Source: Ciona intestinalis
Lineage: Eukaryota > Chordata > Ascidiacea > Phlebobranchia > Cionidae
NCBI RefSeq assembly: GCF_000224145.3
Contig: NC_020169.2
Coordinates: 3,802,957-3,866,956 of the forward strand
Length of the DNA stretch: 64,000 bases
Reading direction: 5' to 3'
The notes under the pieces are model-generated. The model was given only the letters and a program-made list of their open reading frames with translations. It made no database searches and was not told the DNA's origin. Position numbers and translations under genes: made by a program. Every line of letters starts with the position of its first letter. Position 1 is the stretch's first letter. This document shows, piece after piece, positions 50,001-60,670 of the stretch.

Positions 50001-53000
50001 GAGGTTGATTACCGAATTTCAAAAACTCATAAAAACCCTTCGAGCATAGACTTTGTAATGATGTTTGTTTCTCGTAAAATATAAACCGAGAGGTAATGGT
50101 GGACCTGTATAACCTAAGGTGGATTGTATAATAAACCTAAGTCAACCTCGATTGATCTTCGCGTTTAAAACATGAACAAAACATAGGCAAATCATGGTCA
50201 AAACATGGATAAAACATGGATAAAATAAGGAAAATAACATGGACAAAACATAAACAAAACGTTTTATCCTACGCTCTGCCCCAAATTTAATGCTGTAGGT
50301 TATTGAGCAATTTTACCTTGTTAATCCAATCGACTGGCCGACTTGTTTTACAATCATTTTTACAGGTTAAATATGGAGATAAAATTATAACTTAATGTTC
50401 ATCAATGACGATTGTGCGTGCAAAGACTTAAGCATTGTTAGGGATTTATATGGGAGTCGCGAGGATCAATTTATAAATCTTTAAATGTTCTTTGTTTACT
50501 ACAAATTGGTTTGAAAAAACAGAATTAAAATGTGTCCTATCTTCTCCCGCCCTTAGCCAATAGATGATTATTCATATTCAATTGATAGCTTAATATTAAT
50601 TTACCAAATTAATTAACATATATACTGACATATTCTATAGTCTATTCTTATCACCCATATATAGCTAATCATAACAATATTAAAGTGTGATTGGCTGCGC
50701 ACCTTTCATTATTTTGCATGTTTATACGATTGCGACGTATATAAAACGTTACCTTTTGGCGAATTAGGCCCATCTAATGTTTATCTATTGTGTGTGTTTT
50801 AAACCATACTCATGGCGCCCTCTACTTTATAGAGACCATACAACCACTGCAACTTATCGAAATTCATTCTGACGCAATCAAAGAATTGTTTTTTTTTTAC
50901 CTTGGATATATACCAGTCGCATACAATACCCACTTTTTATGATGATGATTACAGTAAAACTCCACCCATGGTTTTTATTTGGCATTAATTACAATGCAAA
51001 GCGAGGCAGCTATAATAGGCTACTGCCATCTTGGTACAATATGATATAACTTAGTAGCATAAGTAGATCAGTTTGCTGGCTGTTCAAAAAATCAATATTA
51101 ATCTATTGTTCTCTTTTATATCAACCTACCCACCAATCTAAAACTCAATTCGATAGTTCGATTTCACTCGAATGTTACGTCACCAAGTGTTTCCTGGGAG
51201 CTCTAACGAGTCTAACCGGTACAGTGGGCGTGTTGTGTTGTTATCTACGTTTGTTAGAAACCGGTACAATATGGGAACCATTTTAAAGCAACAGCTTTTG
51301 TCAGAAGAGGAGTATATGTTTTCACTTGTTGCATTAGTTAAACTATTTGATTAGTGGTATGCAAATGTATATACATAGTGCCTGTTAGGTTTTATTCTAA
51401 TGTACTCCTTTAGCGTGGGAAACTGTACTTTGTGTATGATAACTATGTTGCGATTTGTTATGTTTTTAAACATTGTGGTATGCTGGGTATATAAACTTGG
51501 TTTGGATTATTTCGCTGCTGGTATTTTATCATAACTGTACCGCCACATAGGAAACATCGAAAGCCCTCCTTTGCTTTCCTCATTTTTATATATAGTAGCT
51601 TAAAGTCGGATAGATACTGTTTTGGGTGTATTATACAGGAAGTAACGTTGCGGTGCTTTATACTTCGTTGTGTTTTAAATACCTTAGGCGACTGCAGTGT
51701 AGCTAGAATTAGTTTTTTTGAAATTTGTGCGGTCGAATTACTCGAAATGTCCTCAGCGACTTGTAAATGTAAGTTATTTTTACTGTATCATTGTATTTTA
51801 GCCTAAATTGAGTTTAAATATTTAGCAAAATGTATTTACTTATCATTAGTTTATTTTAAATACCCGCACTTTAATTTAATACCAACATTAGCAGTATGAA
51901 AGCTTTGGCACATACATAGTTACACTGTTTAACTTTATCAATTGCTTTATAGTGAAAGTTGGCAGTAAGGAGTCAACTTTGGATGTCAATACAGTATTTA
52001 AGTGTTTAAGAAGTGGGGAAACGGCGGCTCTCATAGCGGAGCTAGTAAACAAAACTATACCATCAGCAGGAGCCGTACCAGGTATACTTTTATATACAAT
52101 TCTCTGGCATTTTAAATATGAATTTGTCATTAAACATTATAGTTAACGTTTATATTTTTGCAATCTTGCAATAAATTTATAATCCTATTTTCTTTATTTT
52201 ACTTTAGAGTTAAAAGTAATAACAAGTTTTTTTTAAAATGAATTTGTAAAAGATTTTAAACTAAAAATGGGAATGTGCGGCATGACTTTAGCTTATTGTT
52301 ACTTCTTGTGCATAATGTATAGCATTTAGCACATTACGAAAACAATATGAACTTATCTGTAGGATCGGTTATGTGGACCACAGATCCCAGTTACACCAAT
52401 GGGTCGCCAGTTCATACCAACAAAGCAAAACTGCAGCAACACTTGAATGCTGGCGGCACCATTTATTTTTACATTTAATTTTAAGATGCATTATTCTAAT
52501 GGAATGCACTTACTTATTAACAACCAATCTGTGTATATATCTAATCTAAGTATTTAACCAACCCCAGTAGTATACTATCTATTTTCTAGTATTATAATGT
52601 GGCTTACGATGAATAACTATATAGTGGGGTGGGGGAAGACGGGACACCTTTCGCACACAATATCTAAATATCCGAATAATGTTTTAAACAATCAACAACG
52701 GCCTATAAGAGTCGTGAGGATACGGTTTTAAAATTCTTCAAATGTTCTTTGTTTAATACCAAATGGGACGAAAAAATAGAATAAAAAAATGTCCCATATT
52801 CCCCCACACTACTATATAATATTATGTGTGAGCGTTGTATTACATTTATATTCGAGTAATATTTGCATTTTTGGAGACGAATTTGGCATGCGAATTCTTT
52901 TCTGTTAGAAGTTATAAACAGTTAAATTGTTTTTTTGTACATATTTTGTTCAATTCTCAGATCTCATTTGCTGACTAAAATCATTTCACAATATATAATC

Positions 53001-54340
53001 GTAAAACTTTTTAAATATCTGTACAAATTTAAATTCGGATAATTACCGATTCAACAACGACGATTACTTTCCGTTTTTTTTAATTGATGCAACATTTATA
53101 ACTGAACAAAATATCACAAAAGGAAAGTATCTGTCCAAGCCTTAATTTCCGTGCCCTTTCATTAGAGCTACTCTCTGTTGTTTAAAAAACATGTTTAATT
53201 GTACTCGTTTAAAAATTGTGTTGAATAAACAAGTTACTTGTGGTGTTTCATTTATAATCAATTTAACTATGTTCTTTATTCGTTCTCAATCCGTCCCCGC
53301 TATTGTTTTCCGTGATTTATACCGTCACGACTCGGTGAACCCACGTGTGCGCTTTTTCCTGTAACCTTGCCTTTTTGCTCACCGTTAGTTCCTCGACTGT
53401 TCTCTGCAGTCACATTTGGTTCAGGCGACGTGGTAGAACGTACTATTACTCGCAACGCGTGTTTGTGTTGCAATATCTATTTACTTTTATATTTTACATT
53501 TCTAACTGTTTTAATTTCCATTCTATTTGAATAAGGTTTTTAAATAAAAAGAACAAATCGATAAACACGATCTCCCAACGCTTCAATGGTGACCCCGACG
53601 TGATCTGAACACAAGTCAATTCATCACAAAGATCANNNNNNNNNNNNNNNNNNNNNNNNNNNNNNNNNNNNNNNNNNNNNNNNNNNNNNNNNNNNNNNNN
53701 NNNNNNNNNNNNNNNNNNNNNNNNNNNNNNNNNNNNNNNNNNNNNNNNNNNNNNNNNNNNCCGATGGGAAAACGCCTGGGGGGATATAGCCAAGAACCCT
53801 ATTTGGTATAGAAAACAAAGAACATTCAAAGAATTATAAAAACCGTTTTCTCACGACTCCTATAGACCGTTTGAAATTGTTTAAAACACGATCAGGATTT
53901 TTGAATGGTATGTGCTAACTAAAGGGTGTCACATCTTCTCCCACCCTACTATATAAGTAATAAAGTTGTATTACGAATCTTGCCTCTGGCACGGTGTAAA
54001 CAAAATCGCCTGTAAACAATATAATTATTATTCAAACCTCCGTTTAAAATGTGGGTACTTTTTACTTCGTTTATGCCTTATGAAATTTTCTTTTAGATGC
54101 CAGCTTCCTTACCAAGACTTGTGTGTCTTGTGCGCCATCAAGCGGAAGAGGGATATATACGCCATGTTCTGGTGTGATTTTACGTTCACGCTCGTTATAT
54201 TTGTGTTATCGTTGTCGTACTGGTTATTGGGGCGAACAGGGGAAAACCGCGCAACCTGTCATTTCTTTGACCGTATGAAACAAACGTGTAATGTGGCGCT
54301 CGGGACAGCGGCCGTTACCGCCCAAAAATTGCAGCATTAA
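44089..54340 (+). CDS. Pannexin/innexin-family channel protein, 559 aa, 9 exons
   Basis: Exons 44089-44257, 44374-44615, 44993-45350, 45512-45673, 46096-46136, 46197-46314, 46884-46970, 47218-47476 and 54097-54340 join in consistent phase (560 codons with stop). TM1 ([16 protein letters not shown]) is followed by the innexin-type DYVGPNLSC and [12 protein letters not shown] first extracellular loop with possible N-glycosylation sites (NSS, NTS). TM2 is [17 protein letters not shown]. Next come a long Ser/Thr-rich cytoplasmic loop (~170 residues), TM3 ([16 protein letters not shown]), a short Cys-containing second loop ([14 protein letters not shown]) and TM4 ([15 protein letters not shown]). 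It probably forms large-pore membrane channels. Exon 7 has the weakest acceptor and the least certain sequence. The last intron is 6.6 kb and contains other genes, an LTR and a gap, so the link to exon 9 rests on phase and on the completed topology. Confidence 0.82.
45837..46043 (+). mobile_element. MITE, TAGTAGGGTGGGGG family
   Basis: A full-length, diverged copy (left GTAGGCTGGGGAAAGAGGGG, right GTCCCATCTTTCCCAACTCT) in an intron of the pannexin gene. Confidence 0.8.
46456..46652 (-). mobile_element. MITE, TAGTAGGGTGGGGG family
   Basis: A full-length reverse copy in a pannexin intron, with ends TAGTAGGGTTGTGAGAGATG and CATCCTCCCCCACCCTACTG. A partial second end (46653-46735, TACTACGAAATGGGAC) follows directly. 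Confidence 0.85.
47487..47666 (+). mobile_element. MITE, TAGTAGGGTGGGGG family, rearranged centre
   Basis: It begins about 10 bases after the pannexin exon-8 splice donor. The left half is normal, but the centre is inverted (ACGACTCC ... GGGAGTCGT). The right end is CCCATCTTCCGCTATCCTAT. The left half is almost identical to 53797-53865. Confidence 0.8.
47998..49822 (-). CDS. Secreted YHYH-domain/collagen-repeat protein, 360 aa, nested in a pannexin intron
   Basis: Exons in transcription order: 49822-49636, 49477-49373, 49147-49000, 48864-48738, 48580-48477, 48409-47998; all phases agree (361 codons with stop). A signal peptide ([19 protein letters not shown]) leads into a YHYH domain (~98-210) with its hallmark GEYHFH (136-141) and [10 protein letters not shown] (through 170). 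The last exon encodes a Cys-rich stretch (CCKCLEC), then about 16 Gly-X-Y triplets ([20 protein letters not shown]) with two broken triplets (RPR, VPR). A second Cys-rich tail ([12 protein letters not shown] ... CKKRCKRQG ... RCD) follows. The product is likely extracellular and possibly trimeric through the short collagen helix. YHYH function is not established; I infer only secretion and oligomerisation. Confidence 0.9.
49291..49341. repeat. Microsatellite (ATTC)n/(ATTT)n
   Basis: A run of TTCA tetranucleotides changing to TTTA, in an intron of the YHYH-collagen gene. Confidence 0.9.
50165..50262. repeat. Degenerate tandem repeat (AAAACATGGATA)
   Basis: About eight imperfect copies of a 10-13 base unit (AAAACATGGATAAAACATGG). 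Confidence 0.65.
50440..50555 (-). mobile_element. MITE fragment, TAGTAGGGTGGGGG family
   Basis: The half from ATGGGAGTCGCGAGGAT through TTCTTTGTTTACTACAAATTG to GTCCTATCTTCTCCCGCCC. The other end is lost. Confidence 0.65.
51747..52478 (+). CDS. Unrecognised small protein, 88 aa, three exons
   Basis: Exons 51747-51768, 51953-52081 and 52363-52478 join in phase, with good donors (GTAAGT, GTATAC) and acceptors (TTTATAG, CTGTAG). The product opens [17 protein letters not shown] and ends [14 protein letters not shown]. No signal peptide or membrane segment is visible, so it should be a small soluble intracellular protein. Codon use is normal for this window. It lies, in the same orientation, inside the last intron of the pannexin gene. 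I do not recognise the family. The first coding exon has only 7 codons, so the start is less certain than the rest. Confidence 0.6.
52620..52816 (-). mobile_element. MITE, TAGTAGGGTGGGGG family
   Basis: A full-length reverse copy (TATAGTGGGGTGGGGGAAGA ... TTCCCCCACACTACTATA). Flanking TA bases on both sides fit a TA target duplication. Confidence 0.88.
53239..53585 (+). repeat. 5' LTR of a Ty3/gypsy-like retrotransposon (347 bp)
   Basis: It matches the LTR at 43297-43643 over the whole 347 bases; the one difference I see is T for C in CTTGCCTTTTTGCTC. It is preceded by genomic TACT and followed by a primer-binding site, so it is a 5' LTR. Confidence 0.9.
53587..53603 (+). other. Primer-binding site of the LTR retrotransposon
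   Basis: TGGTGACCCCGACGTGA begins one base after the LTR. TGG followed by the complement of a tRNA 3' arm is the standard minus-strand primer site. The tRNA is not identified here. Confidence 0.75.
53636..53760. other. Assembly gap (125 N)
   Basis: The gap begins ~32 bases into the internal part of the retrotransposon. It probably hides most of an element of several kilobases. Confidence 0.97.
53797..53957 (+). mobile_element. MITE, TAGTAGGGTGGGGG family, left end lost at the gap
   Basis: The interior and right terminus (TCACATCTTCTCCCACCCTA) are present. The left part resembles 47520-47590 unusually closely, sharing the family-atypical TATTTGGTATAG. Confidence 0.75.
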
Positions 54341-54962
54341 TCATACGTATATTATAGCATGGATGAATTCTACTATGATATACTCATACTGCATCTAAGA
54401 GTTGTAAAGTATTAGATCAATGAAGTCATTGCTTGTTCCAGAGATAGTAAATATTGCAGTCTGTTGGTTCTAAATAACTTTTGCGCTTATTCTCCTTAAG
54501 GGTTAAGAAATCTGGTCAAATTGAATGAGTTATTTTTTACTGGAATTTTCTAATTAACATTGCATTTGATAGTTATCTTTTAAGTTGTACGTTACTGAAA
54601 TTTATTTGACGCGACAGCAATAAATTTACTTATTTTCTTTTGTCCAAATACATTTTTTCGGTAATTAAAAGTTTTGTTTTACGAAATCACACTTTTTGAA
54701 AAATAAAGCTTCTAAAACAACTATCATTTAAAACCAGAACCCGGTAAGTTATGAGCCAGGTATTCCGAAGGCAGTTTTGTTTGCTTAAATACACAGTAGT
54801 CTGGTGCGAGTCTATGTCCTGTGGTATATAAGCCTTCGCGATCATTATTTCGGCCTTCTCAGTCTAAGGCTGTACGCGTACAGGTGTTCGTCGTTTCAGT
54901 TTTTTTTTTCGCAACAAAAATATTTTCTGATTTTATTTGAATTTCCCGATTTAGTTCTCGTT

Positions 54963-55563
54963 ATGAACTCCGCCCTAATTGGTATGAATACCAAACTGTT
55001 ACGTAAAATTTTGGTGAGTTTTTTTTTATTTGTTGCCATTTACTAGTGCGAAAATATATTTGTTATAGTGTTTTATTTTTGTATTATTACCATGTGTATA
55101 TTATGTTATTTATTTTTTTATGTTAATGCGTTTTCTAACATGGGCGCTTAGTTTTAATTTTGAAATTTTACGCTTAGTTGTTTTTTAAATACAGCGTTAA
55201 TTATGTTACAATGTTTTTTATTGTAAATCCTATTGTACTTAAGATTTTAATATATACCATGAAAAAGTGATAGTTAAAATAAATTGATTAGGTAAAATAA
55301 ACCTTTTCTTATAATAAAAATTATTTGTTTTTTTAAAATGAAAATCTTTTTTTTATAAAGGCATAATTATGTACTTATATTTGCATAGAATGCACAGAGT
55401 GGATAATGGGTGGCTAAAGCGAATTACTGAAACTTTGGAAGATATTAATTTGACGAAACAATATTTCGCCAAACTTAGCATGCACTGCGCCCACTCGTGG
55501 CCAACATTTTCTACACCCAAATCATCTAAACGTCGCTGTTCATCCACTAAAGAAAATGTTTAA
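54963..55563 (+). CDS. Candidate small protein, 80 aa, two exons
   Basis: Exons 54963-55002 (donor GTAAAA) and 55361-55563 (acceptor TTTATAAAG) join in phase. The product starts MNSALIGMNTKLL, has a helical, charged centre (WLKRITETLEDINLTKQYF) and a basic, Ser-rich tail ending KSSKRRCSSTKENV. An alternative donor at 55014 (GTGAGT) gives no open continuation. I do not recognise it. The second exon reads better than chance; the joint model is tentative, and an ATG at 55369 could be the start instead. Confidence 0.4.
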
Positions 55564-55793
55564 CAGCGCCCTCTGACGATCTTTGGTAAATGCCTCATAG
55601 AAATCTTTTAATAACTTGAATTTTATTTTTAACCTGTGGAATAGATATTATTTGACGTAAGACTTGTATAAATGTTTCTGTTTATGTATATTTTAGTGCA
55701 AACTTTGTCACTTAAGTGTAACACGCTTCGATTATTCTACCGTTTGTAATTGCATAACATTTATATACAATAGTTGCTATACTCATTCATATT

Positions 55794-55975
55794 ATAGTTG
55801 GGTGAAGGAAGATTGGTCACTTTTTCATACTTTTTTCTTCTCCTATTTGGTGGTAAATAATGAACATTCAAAGAATTATAAAACCGTATCCTGACGACAC
55901 ACATATATCGTTATTAATTATTTAAAACACAATCAGGATATTTGGATACCCCACCCTACTATATAATGATATATG
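55794..55975 (+). mobile_element. MITE, TAGTAGGGTGGGGG family, internally deleted
   Basis: The left end TATAGTTGGGTGAAGGAAGA and right end CCCCACCCTACTATA are present. About 20 bases before the right end are missing. Confidence 0.8.
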
Positions 55976-57075
55976 GTAAAAATATAACAAAATAAATCAT
56001 TTATTTTAGGAATGTGCTTCTAAATGAACCTTGCTCTGCATATAGTTCCAGTTCATTCTCGTTCATTCCCCTAAGCAACACCTCTCTGTACAAACAAAGT
56101 TATTCACACCCCTGCAATACTAACAAACCGATCAGCCGATTCTGTAGGCTACTGTGTACGTAACGTGAGGGGTTACTTTGTGAAAAATTTAATGAACAAA
56201 ATTCATATACATCATGATTCGTATGTTTTAAGTTAAAATTTCCGAAACGTTTTTTACATTTGAAATAAGCGACACTTTGTTTTCGAAGTATCTGCATTTT
56301 CCTTTGCAGGATTTGACCCCTTTCGTTAAAACAGTCGTTCCACCCCTTGTTTTACGTCGAAAACAATTAAACCAATTTTGTTATTGCCGACTTTAGCAAG
56401 ACTTAACCGGTTAAAACCGCTTTTAGCAGGGGGTTCCAGAAAATATTTACCTGAATTACATATTTGCCTGCATGAGTTTTAGGAAAATGTTCTATTCTTG
56501 TAGTTTGCTTTGCGTGTTACCGAATAACTCTTATAAAACAGAATTTTTGCCTAAAATTTTAAATCTTCTAATTCTATTTTTTTATGGTTTTGCATCATTT
56601 TTCCCTAAACCTAAATTCGAGAAAAAATGCTTATTTGTACCAATGTCAAAGCGCAATTATCTTACGCCAGATTGGCAATAATTAAACACAAACAACTCAC
56701 GTTGAAGGTAATGAAGATGATTTGCTTACATGATTTTATTTGGCCAACACTGATCATTACAGCAGCAGTGTTTGTTCTGTAACTATTTAACTTTCCGATA
56801 CAAATTATTAAGTGTTTGCGAAACAACACGGACGATGGTTCATAGCCAGATAAAGCAAATATGAAGTGTTGTACGTCGTCTTTCGGAACCAAACACTGCT
56901 CGTGTAAGTCCATATACCTTAATTAATAACGGATGAACTTACATGAGGCTACATACGACACATGTGGAAATATTGCCCCGTCAGCAAATTTTAGCAGCTG
57001 TGTAGCACTAAAATAGCTGCAGCAAATTGTACTGTAATTTATGCTAATTATCTGACTTATATAATTCTGTAATAA

Positions 57076-57289
57076 AGTGGGTGGGGAAAGATGGGCCGCT
57101 TTTCATTTTATTTTCTCGTAAAAAAGCACATTCAAAGATTTATAAAACTGCATTCTCACGACTACCATGAAACGTTGTTAATTTTACGACTTCCATAGAC
57201 TGTTTGTTTTTTTCCTGTTCAAAACACAATCAGGATATTTGGACATTATATACTAGACCTGTCCCGTCTTTCCCCAACCCACCCTAATA
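57076..57289 (+). mobile_element. MITE, TAGTAGGGTGGGGG family
   Basis: A diverged copy (AGTGGGTGGGGAAAGATGGG ... CCCGTCTTTCCCCAACCCAC) with an internal duplication of the ACGACT-CCATAGA segment. Confidence 0.78.
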
Positions 57290-58823
57290 CAATAAATATA
57301 TCATATAAAATAAATTAAAGGGAGGGTCGTGTCACTTGTGTGTAATACTGTCTGGTCTCCTGTGCATATTTAAAACGTTCTTTACAATTAAAAAAAATAT
57401 TTTGAGGCTGTAATGTGCCATTAAACTTTTTGAATTAATTCTCCTTTTGTGTTTTCACATCAATATACTAAGAATTTAAAGCACACAATGACTAACACGG
57501 ATATTACACAATTTACCGCTGTTAGATCCGAGATTTCCGTTTCGTATGTGTATTCGTTTGGAATTATAGTTTTATGCGCCTGAGAAACATGCGACGCGAG
57601 GCGAACTGATACGAAATTTAATGGTATCGCAGCAGTTTACACAAAACCATTGCTCAGTACAATATTGTTCTAGCGACCGGTAATTGCGATTCATAATCAC
57701 GAGCGATTGTTTCCCTTGAAATCTCGACCTTTTAGAATTTAGACAGAATCATCTAGTTTCCCATGCAATAGCGTTCACGGCCAGCAGCAGTGCATACAGC
57801 AGTCGCCTATATGCTTCCGAATTAGCAGAAAGGCAAAATATTTCTGTAGTTTTCCGTTCGAGTACATATGGTAATACACAGTTTATGGTTAGAATAATTA
57901 TAGATTAGAATATATTCACTAAGATATAATCCTCGTGATGTTTCAATAGCAAAAATATGGGACAGTGGTGAAAATATACCATATACTTAGTAAGCTATCT
58001 TCATTTTTATTATAAATCGAATGTAAACCGCCTAAATCTTGTTCAACTGAAAGTTTGTATATTAAGAAAAAGAGAAAGCATAACATGAGCAACAAAAATC
58101 GATCTGTATATGTTGCATGTATTGATTCAGCGTTAGGTCACGAACAGTGCACTCGCGAGTCTATGCTCATTTGCTTTGACTCGAAAACGACAGGGGTGTT
58201 TGACACATGTTGGATCTATCTTAAAGTTCTCCGTCGGTTTGTTTGTTCCTTTCCAGTGGTATCAAACTTGTATGTCAGGCAGGCTCGACTTACGTCACGA
58301 CGCTTGGAAAATTACAGAAGATTGGGCAACCGTGTTTCGCTGCGTTTTAGCTGACGCATGGACTCTCGCCTTTTCTTTTTTTCTTTAGTGGAAAGAGCGT
58401 GCTTGGCTCGTGCTCATTACTCAGGGAAATTTATGGTGCGTCACTTTAAGTAAAAGAACTGCTTCATTCATTCACGCACGGCGTGATGCAATATAAAACA
58501 AGCTGATTGGAACTCGAGTGGCATTCTGAGGCGAGGCACTTGTCGGCAAATGTTATAAAATGGCTGTAGCACGCACCCAGAATTCAGTCTCTGGCAACAA
58601 GCTGTCCAGTTCGGTAAAATGAAGCGACTTCACAAAGTGTGAAAGCAACTTACATCGAGCATTGCGTGAAAGTGGGGTTTGTTTGAGGTTGAATGAGACT
58701 CTATTATAATCCTGTTCAAAATAATTTATAATATTCATCACTTTTAAAAAGCTTGTTTAATTTACGTTTCAGATATTGAAAATCAAACTAACTTGCTTTG
58801 TTTAATTTTAACGGAAAAACAAA

Positions 58824-60670
58824 ATGACCGAAGTTGTCCCGGACCACAAATGGCGCCGTCCATCCACTGACGCATCGAGGAAATCACTTGAGAGAGTCCA
58901 AAACATCATAGGTGACTTCGACGCCGACCATACGATGAAATATTACGACTACTGGTCTGAACATTACGAGCAAGACCTCGAGGTTAGTTTCGATTTCAAT
59001 ACCCCCACAATTTCTCAAAAGTTTAATTCAAATAGTTGGACGAAATCTCGGTTTCAATATGACATTTAAATGAAATATTACTTGTGCTGCATTGTAGACA
59101 TAATGGTTCGAAATCTCATGTACAAAAAGGCTGTACTTTATTTCGAGGGCGGCGGCTTTCTCTGCCAGGCATATATACCTTTGGGTTAAATTTTATGCCA
59201 TTCTTACTTGTTTGTTTTTTTTGTATATTTTTTAGAATTTAGATTACAAAGTGCCTGACTTCATGGCAGAATCGTTGTTCAGCTTCTTGAGTCCAAGTAA
59301 CTGGACTGATAAGTCGTTCACCGTGTTAGATATTGGAGCAGGTGAGGATTTGAAACTGCTGGCTTGTTTTTAATTATTAATGGTTGCGAAGCGCTTGTAT
59401 AAAACGCGTTGTTTATAAATGAACGTTGAACTGAAGTTCACCTAGTATAGTACTGTGGGAAAAGATGGGGTACTGTTAGAACCACATTTCCGTATTTCAG
59501 GATCGTATTTTTAACAATTAACAACGCTCTTTTAGAGTTACGGGCGGTTATGTAATCTTGTAAATATTCTTTGTTTACCACCAAATTGAACGTGAAAAAA
59601 ACACCGAAAATGTCCCACTTTACCTCATCCTTACATATCATATTATCAGTAAACTTTTAACGCCTTTTGGTTATTTTTAAGGTACCGGGCAAATGGCGAT
59701 TGCTCTATCGAAGATTCAGTACGCTGGTTTGATTGATGCGCTGGACGGTAACAGCTTAATGTTAAAGAAAGCACAGAGCAAGAACCTGTACAGGTATAAC
59801 ATGTGCTTTCACGCGTGTTGAGGGTAAAGTTCACGCCACGTTTTATTTGATAAGTTCATTCTACCACATTGTAAATATATATAAAGTCGCCGTTTAATTT
59901 ATAACTAGTTTGACATCATCAAAAAGGCTGTGATCGGCGACACTTTATGTTTGTATTTCGCTTCACACTGTTTACTGTCGAACCCGCATTCTCTTAACAT
60001 CTAATGTGTGTTTTTGTTACAGAAACCTCACTCGTCATTTACTGACCACTGAAAGTCCGCTCCCTCACGATAGTAACGCGTATAACGTAGTTGTGTGCTG
60101 CTGTGCAATGGTGCCTGCTCTCATACAACCTGAATGCCTCCCAGTAAGTAGTCTTTTGCACGAAAATCTTTTACTGGTAATTTTCCATAGCCATGCTAAA
60201 CCGCCATGGCCTAAATCTATATCAAAAAGATACGGTTGTTGGCAGGCCCATATTGTTTAATCAAACTGTTTGATTAGCACGATTTGACTCCGTGATTACT
60301 TTAGGAGTCAGTTCTAAAACCTGTGGGAAAATTTCGAATTTTAGAATGTATTGCTAAACGGATGCGATAAAACATGTACGTAGTTGTATGTGGTTTAACT
60401 GTGTGCTTACCTATATAGGATATGGTACGTGTTGTCAAGTGTGGCGGTCTTCTGTACTTCACAACCAGAGCAACTGACGGGAACAACAGTTTTCGAGCGC
60501 GAGTGGACGAGCAATTGAACAGAATGTACGAATCCGGTTTAATCCGGTTTAAATCAGAAGCCGTCATTCCGCAATACAGTTGGCCGGTTGAGGAAATTGG
60601 AGAAGATGGCCAAAAGCATTTCATCGCTGCAGTTGCCATTTGCGTTGAAAAGATAAAGTCCTCAGATTAA
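58824..60670 (+). CDS. METTL27: METTL27-like methyltransferase, 249 aa, five exons
   Basis: Exons 58824-58982, 59236-59341, 59682-59793, 60023-60143 and 60419-60670 join in phase to 250 codons with stop. The N-terminal part (YYDYWSEHYEQDL) and the class-I SAM-binding motif VLDIGAGTGQMAIALSK (motif I) match the Williams-Beuren methyltransferase-like 27 group. A DALDGN acidic loop and a C-terminal beta-strand region (VVKCGGLLYFTTR) complete the Rossmann fold. The length is like human METTL27 (~245). It should be a soluble SAM-dependent methyltransferase; the substrate is not known. It converges with the transporter gene at 61726. The start is the first ATG of the frame. Confidence 0.88.
59447..59632 (-). 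mobile_element. MITE, TAGTAGGGTGGGGG family
   Basis: A diverged reverse copy in a METTL27 intron (ATAGTACTGTGGGAAAAGAT ... TCCCACTTTACCTCATCC). Confidence 0.75.

Larger units (their letters stand above)
49823..51746. other. Pannexin-intron DNA upstream of the YHYH gene
   Basis: It should contain the promoter of the YHYH-collagen gene and, at the right end, that of the small gene at 51747. I see a degenerate AACATGGA tandem repeat (50165-50262) and a MITE fragment (50440-50555). A 60-codon open frame at 51172-51354 has no recognisable features. Confidence 0.5.
55564..58823. other. Intergenic DNA upstream of METTL27
   Basis: It contains two MITEs (55794, 57076) and otherwise AT-rich sequence. 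A minus-strand open frame at 56913-56725 ends at a GTAAGC donor and might be a lone exon. Open frames at 56472-56681 and 58055-58354 have no family features. Confidence 0.5.

Noticed and set aside
56725..56913. Minus-strand frame ending at a GTAAGC donor
   Set aside because: A plausible lone exon, but no partner exons or recognisable domain could be found.
58055..58354. 99-codon plus-strand frame upstream of METTL27
   Set aside because: Low-complexity start, overlapping alternative frame, and no domain or splice support; more likely promoter-side DNA.
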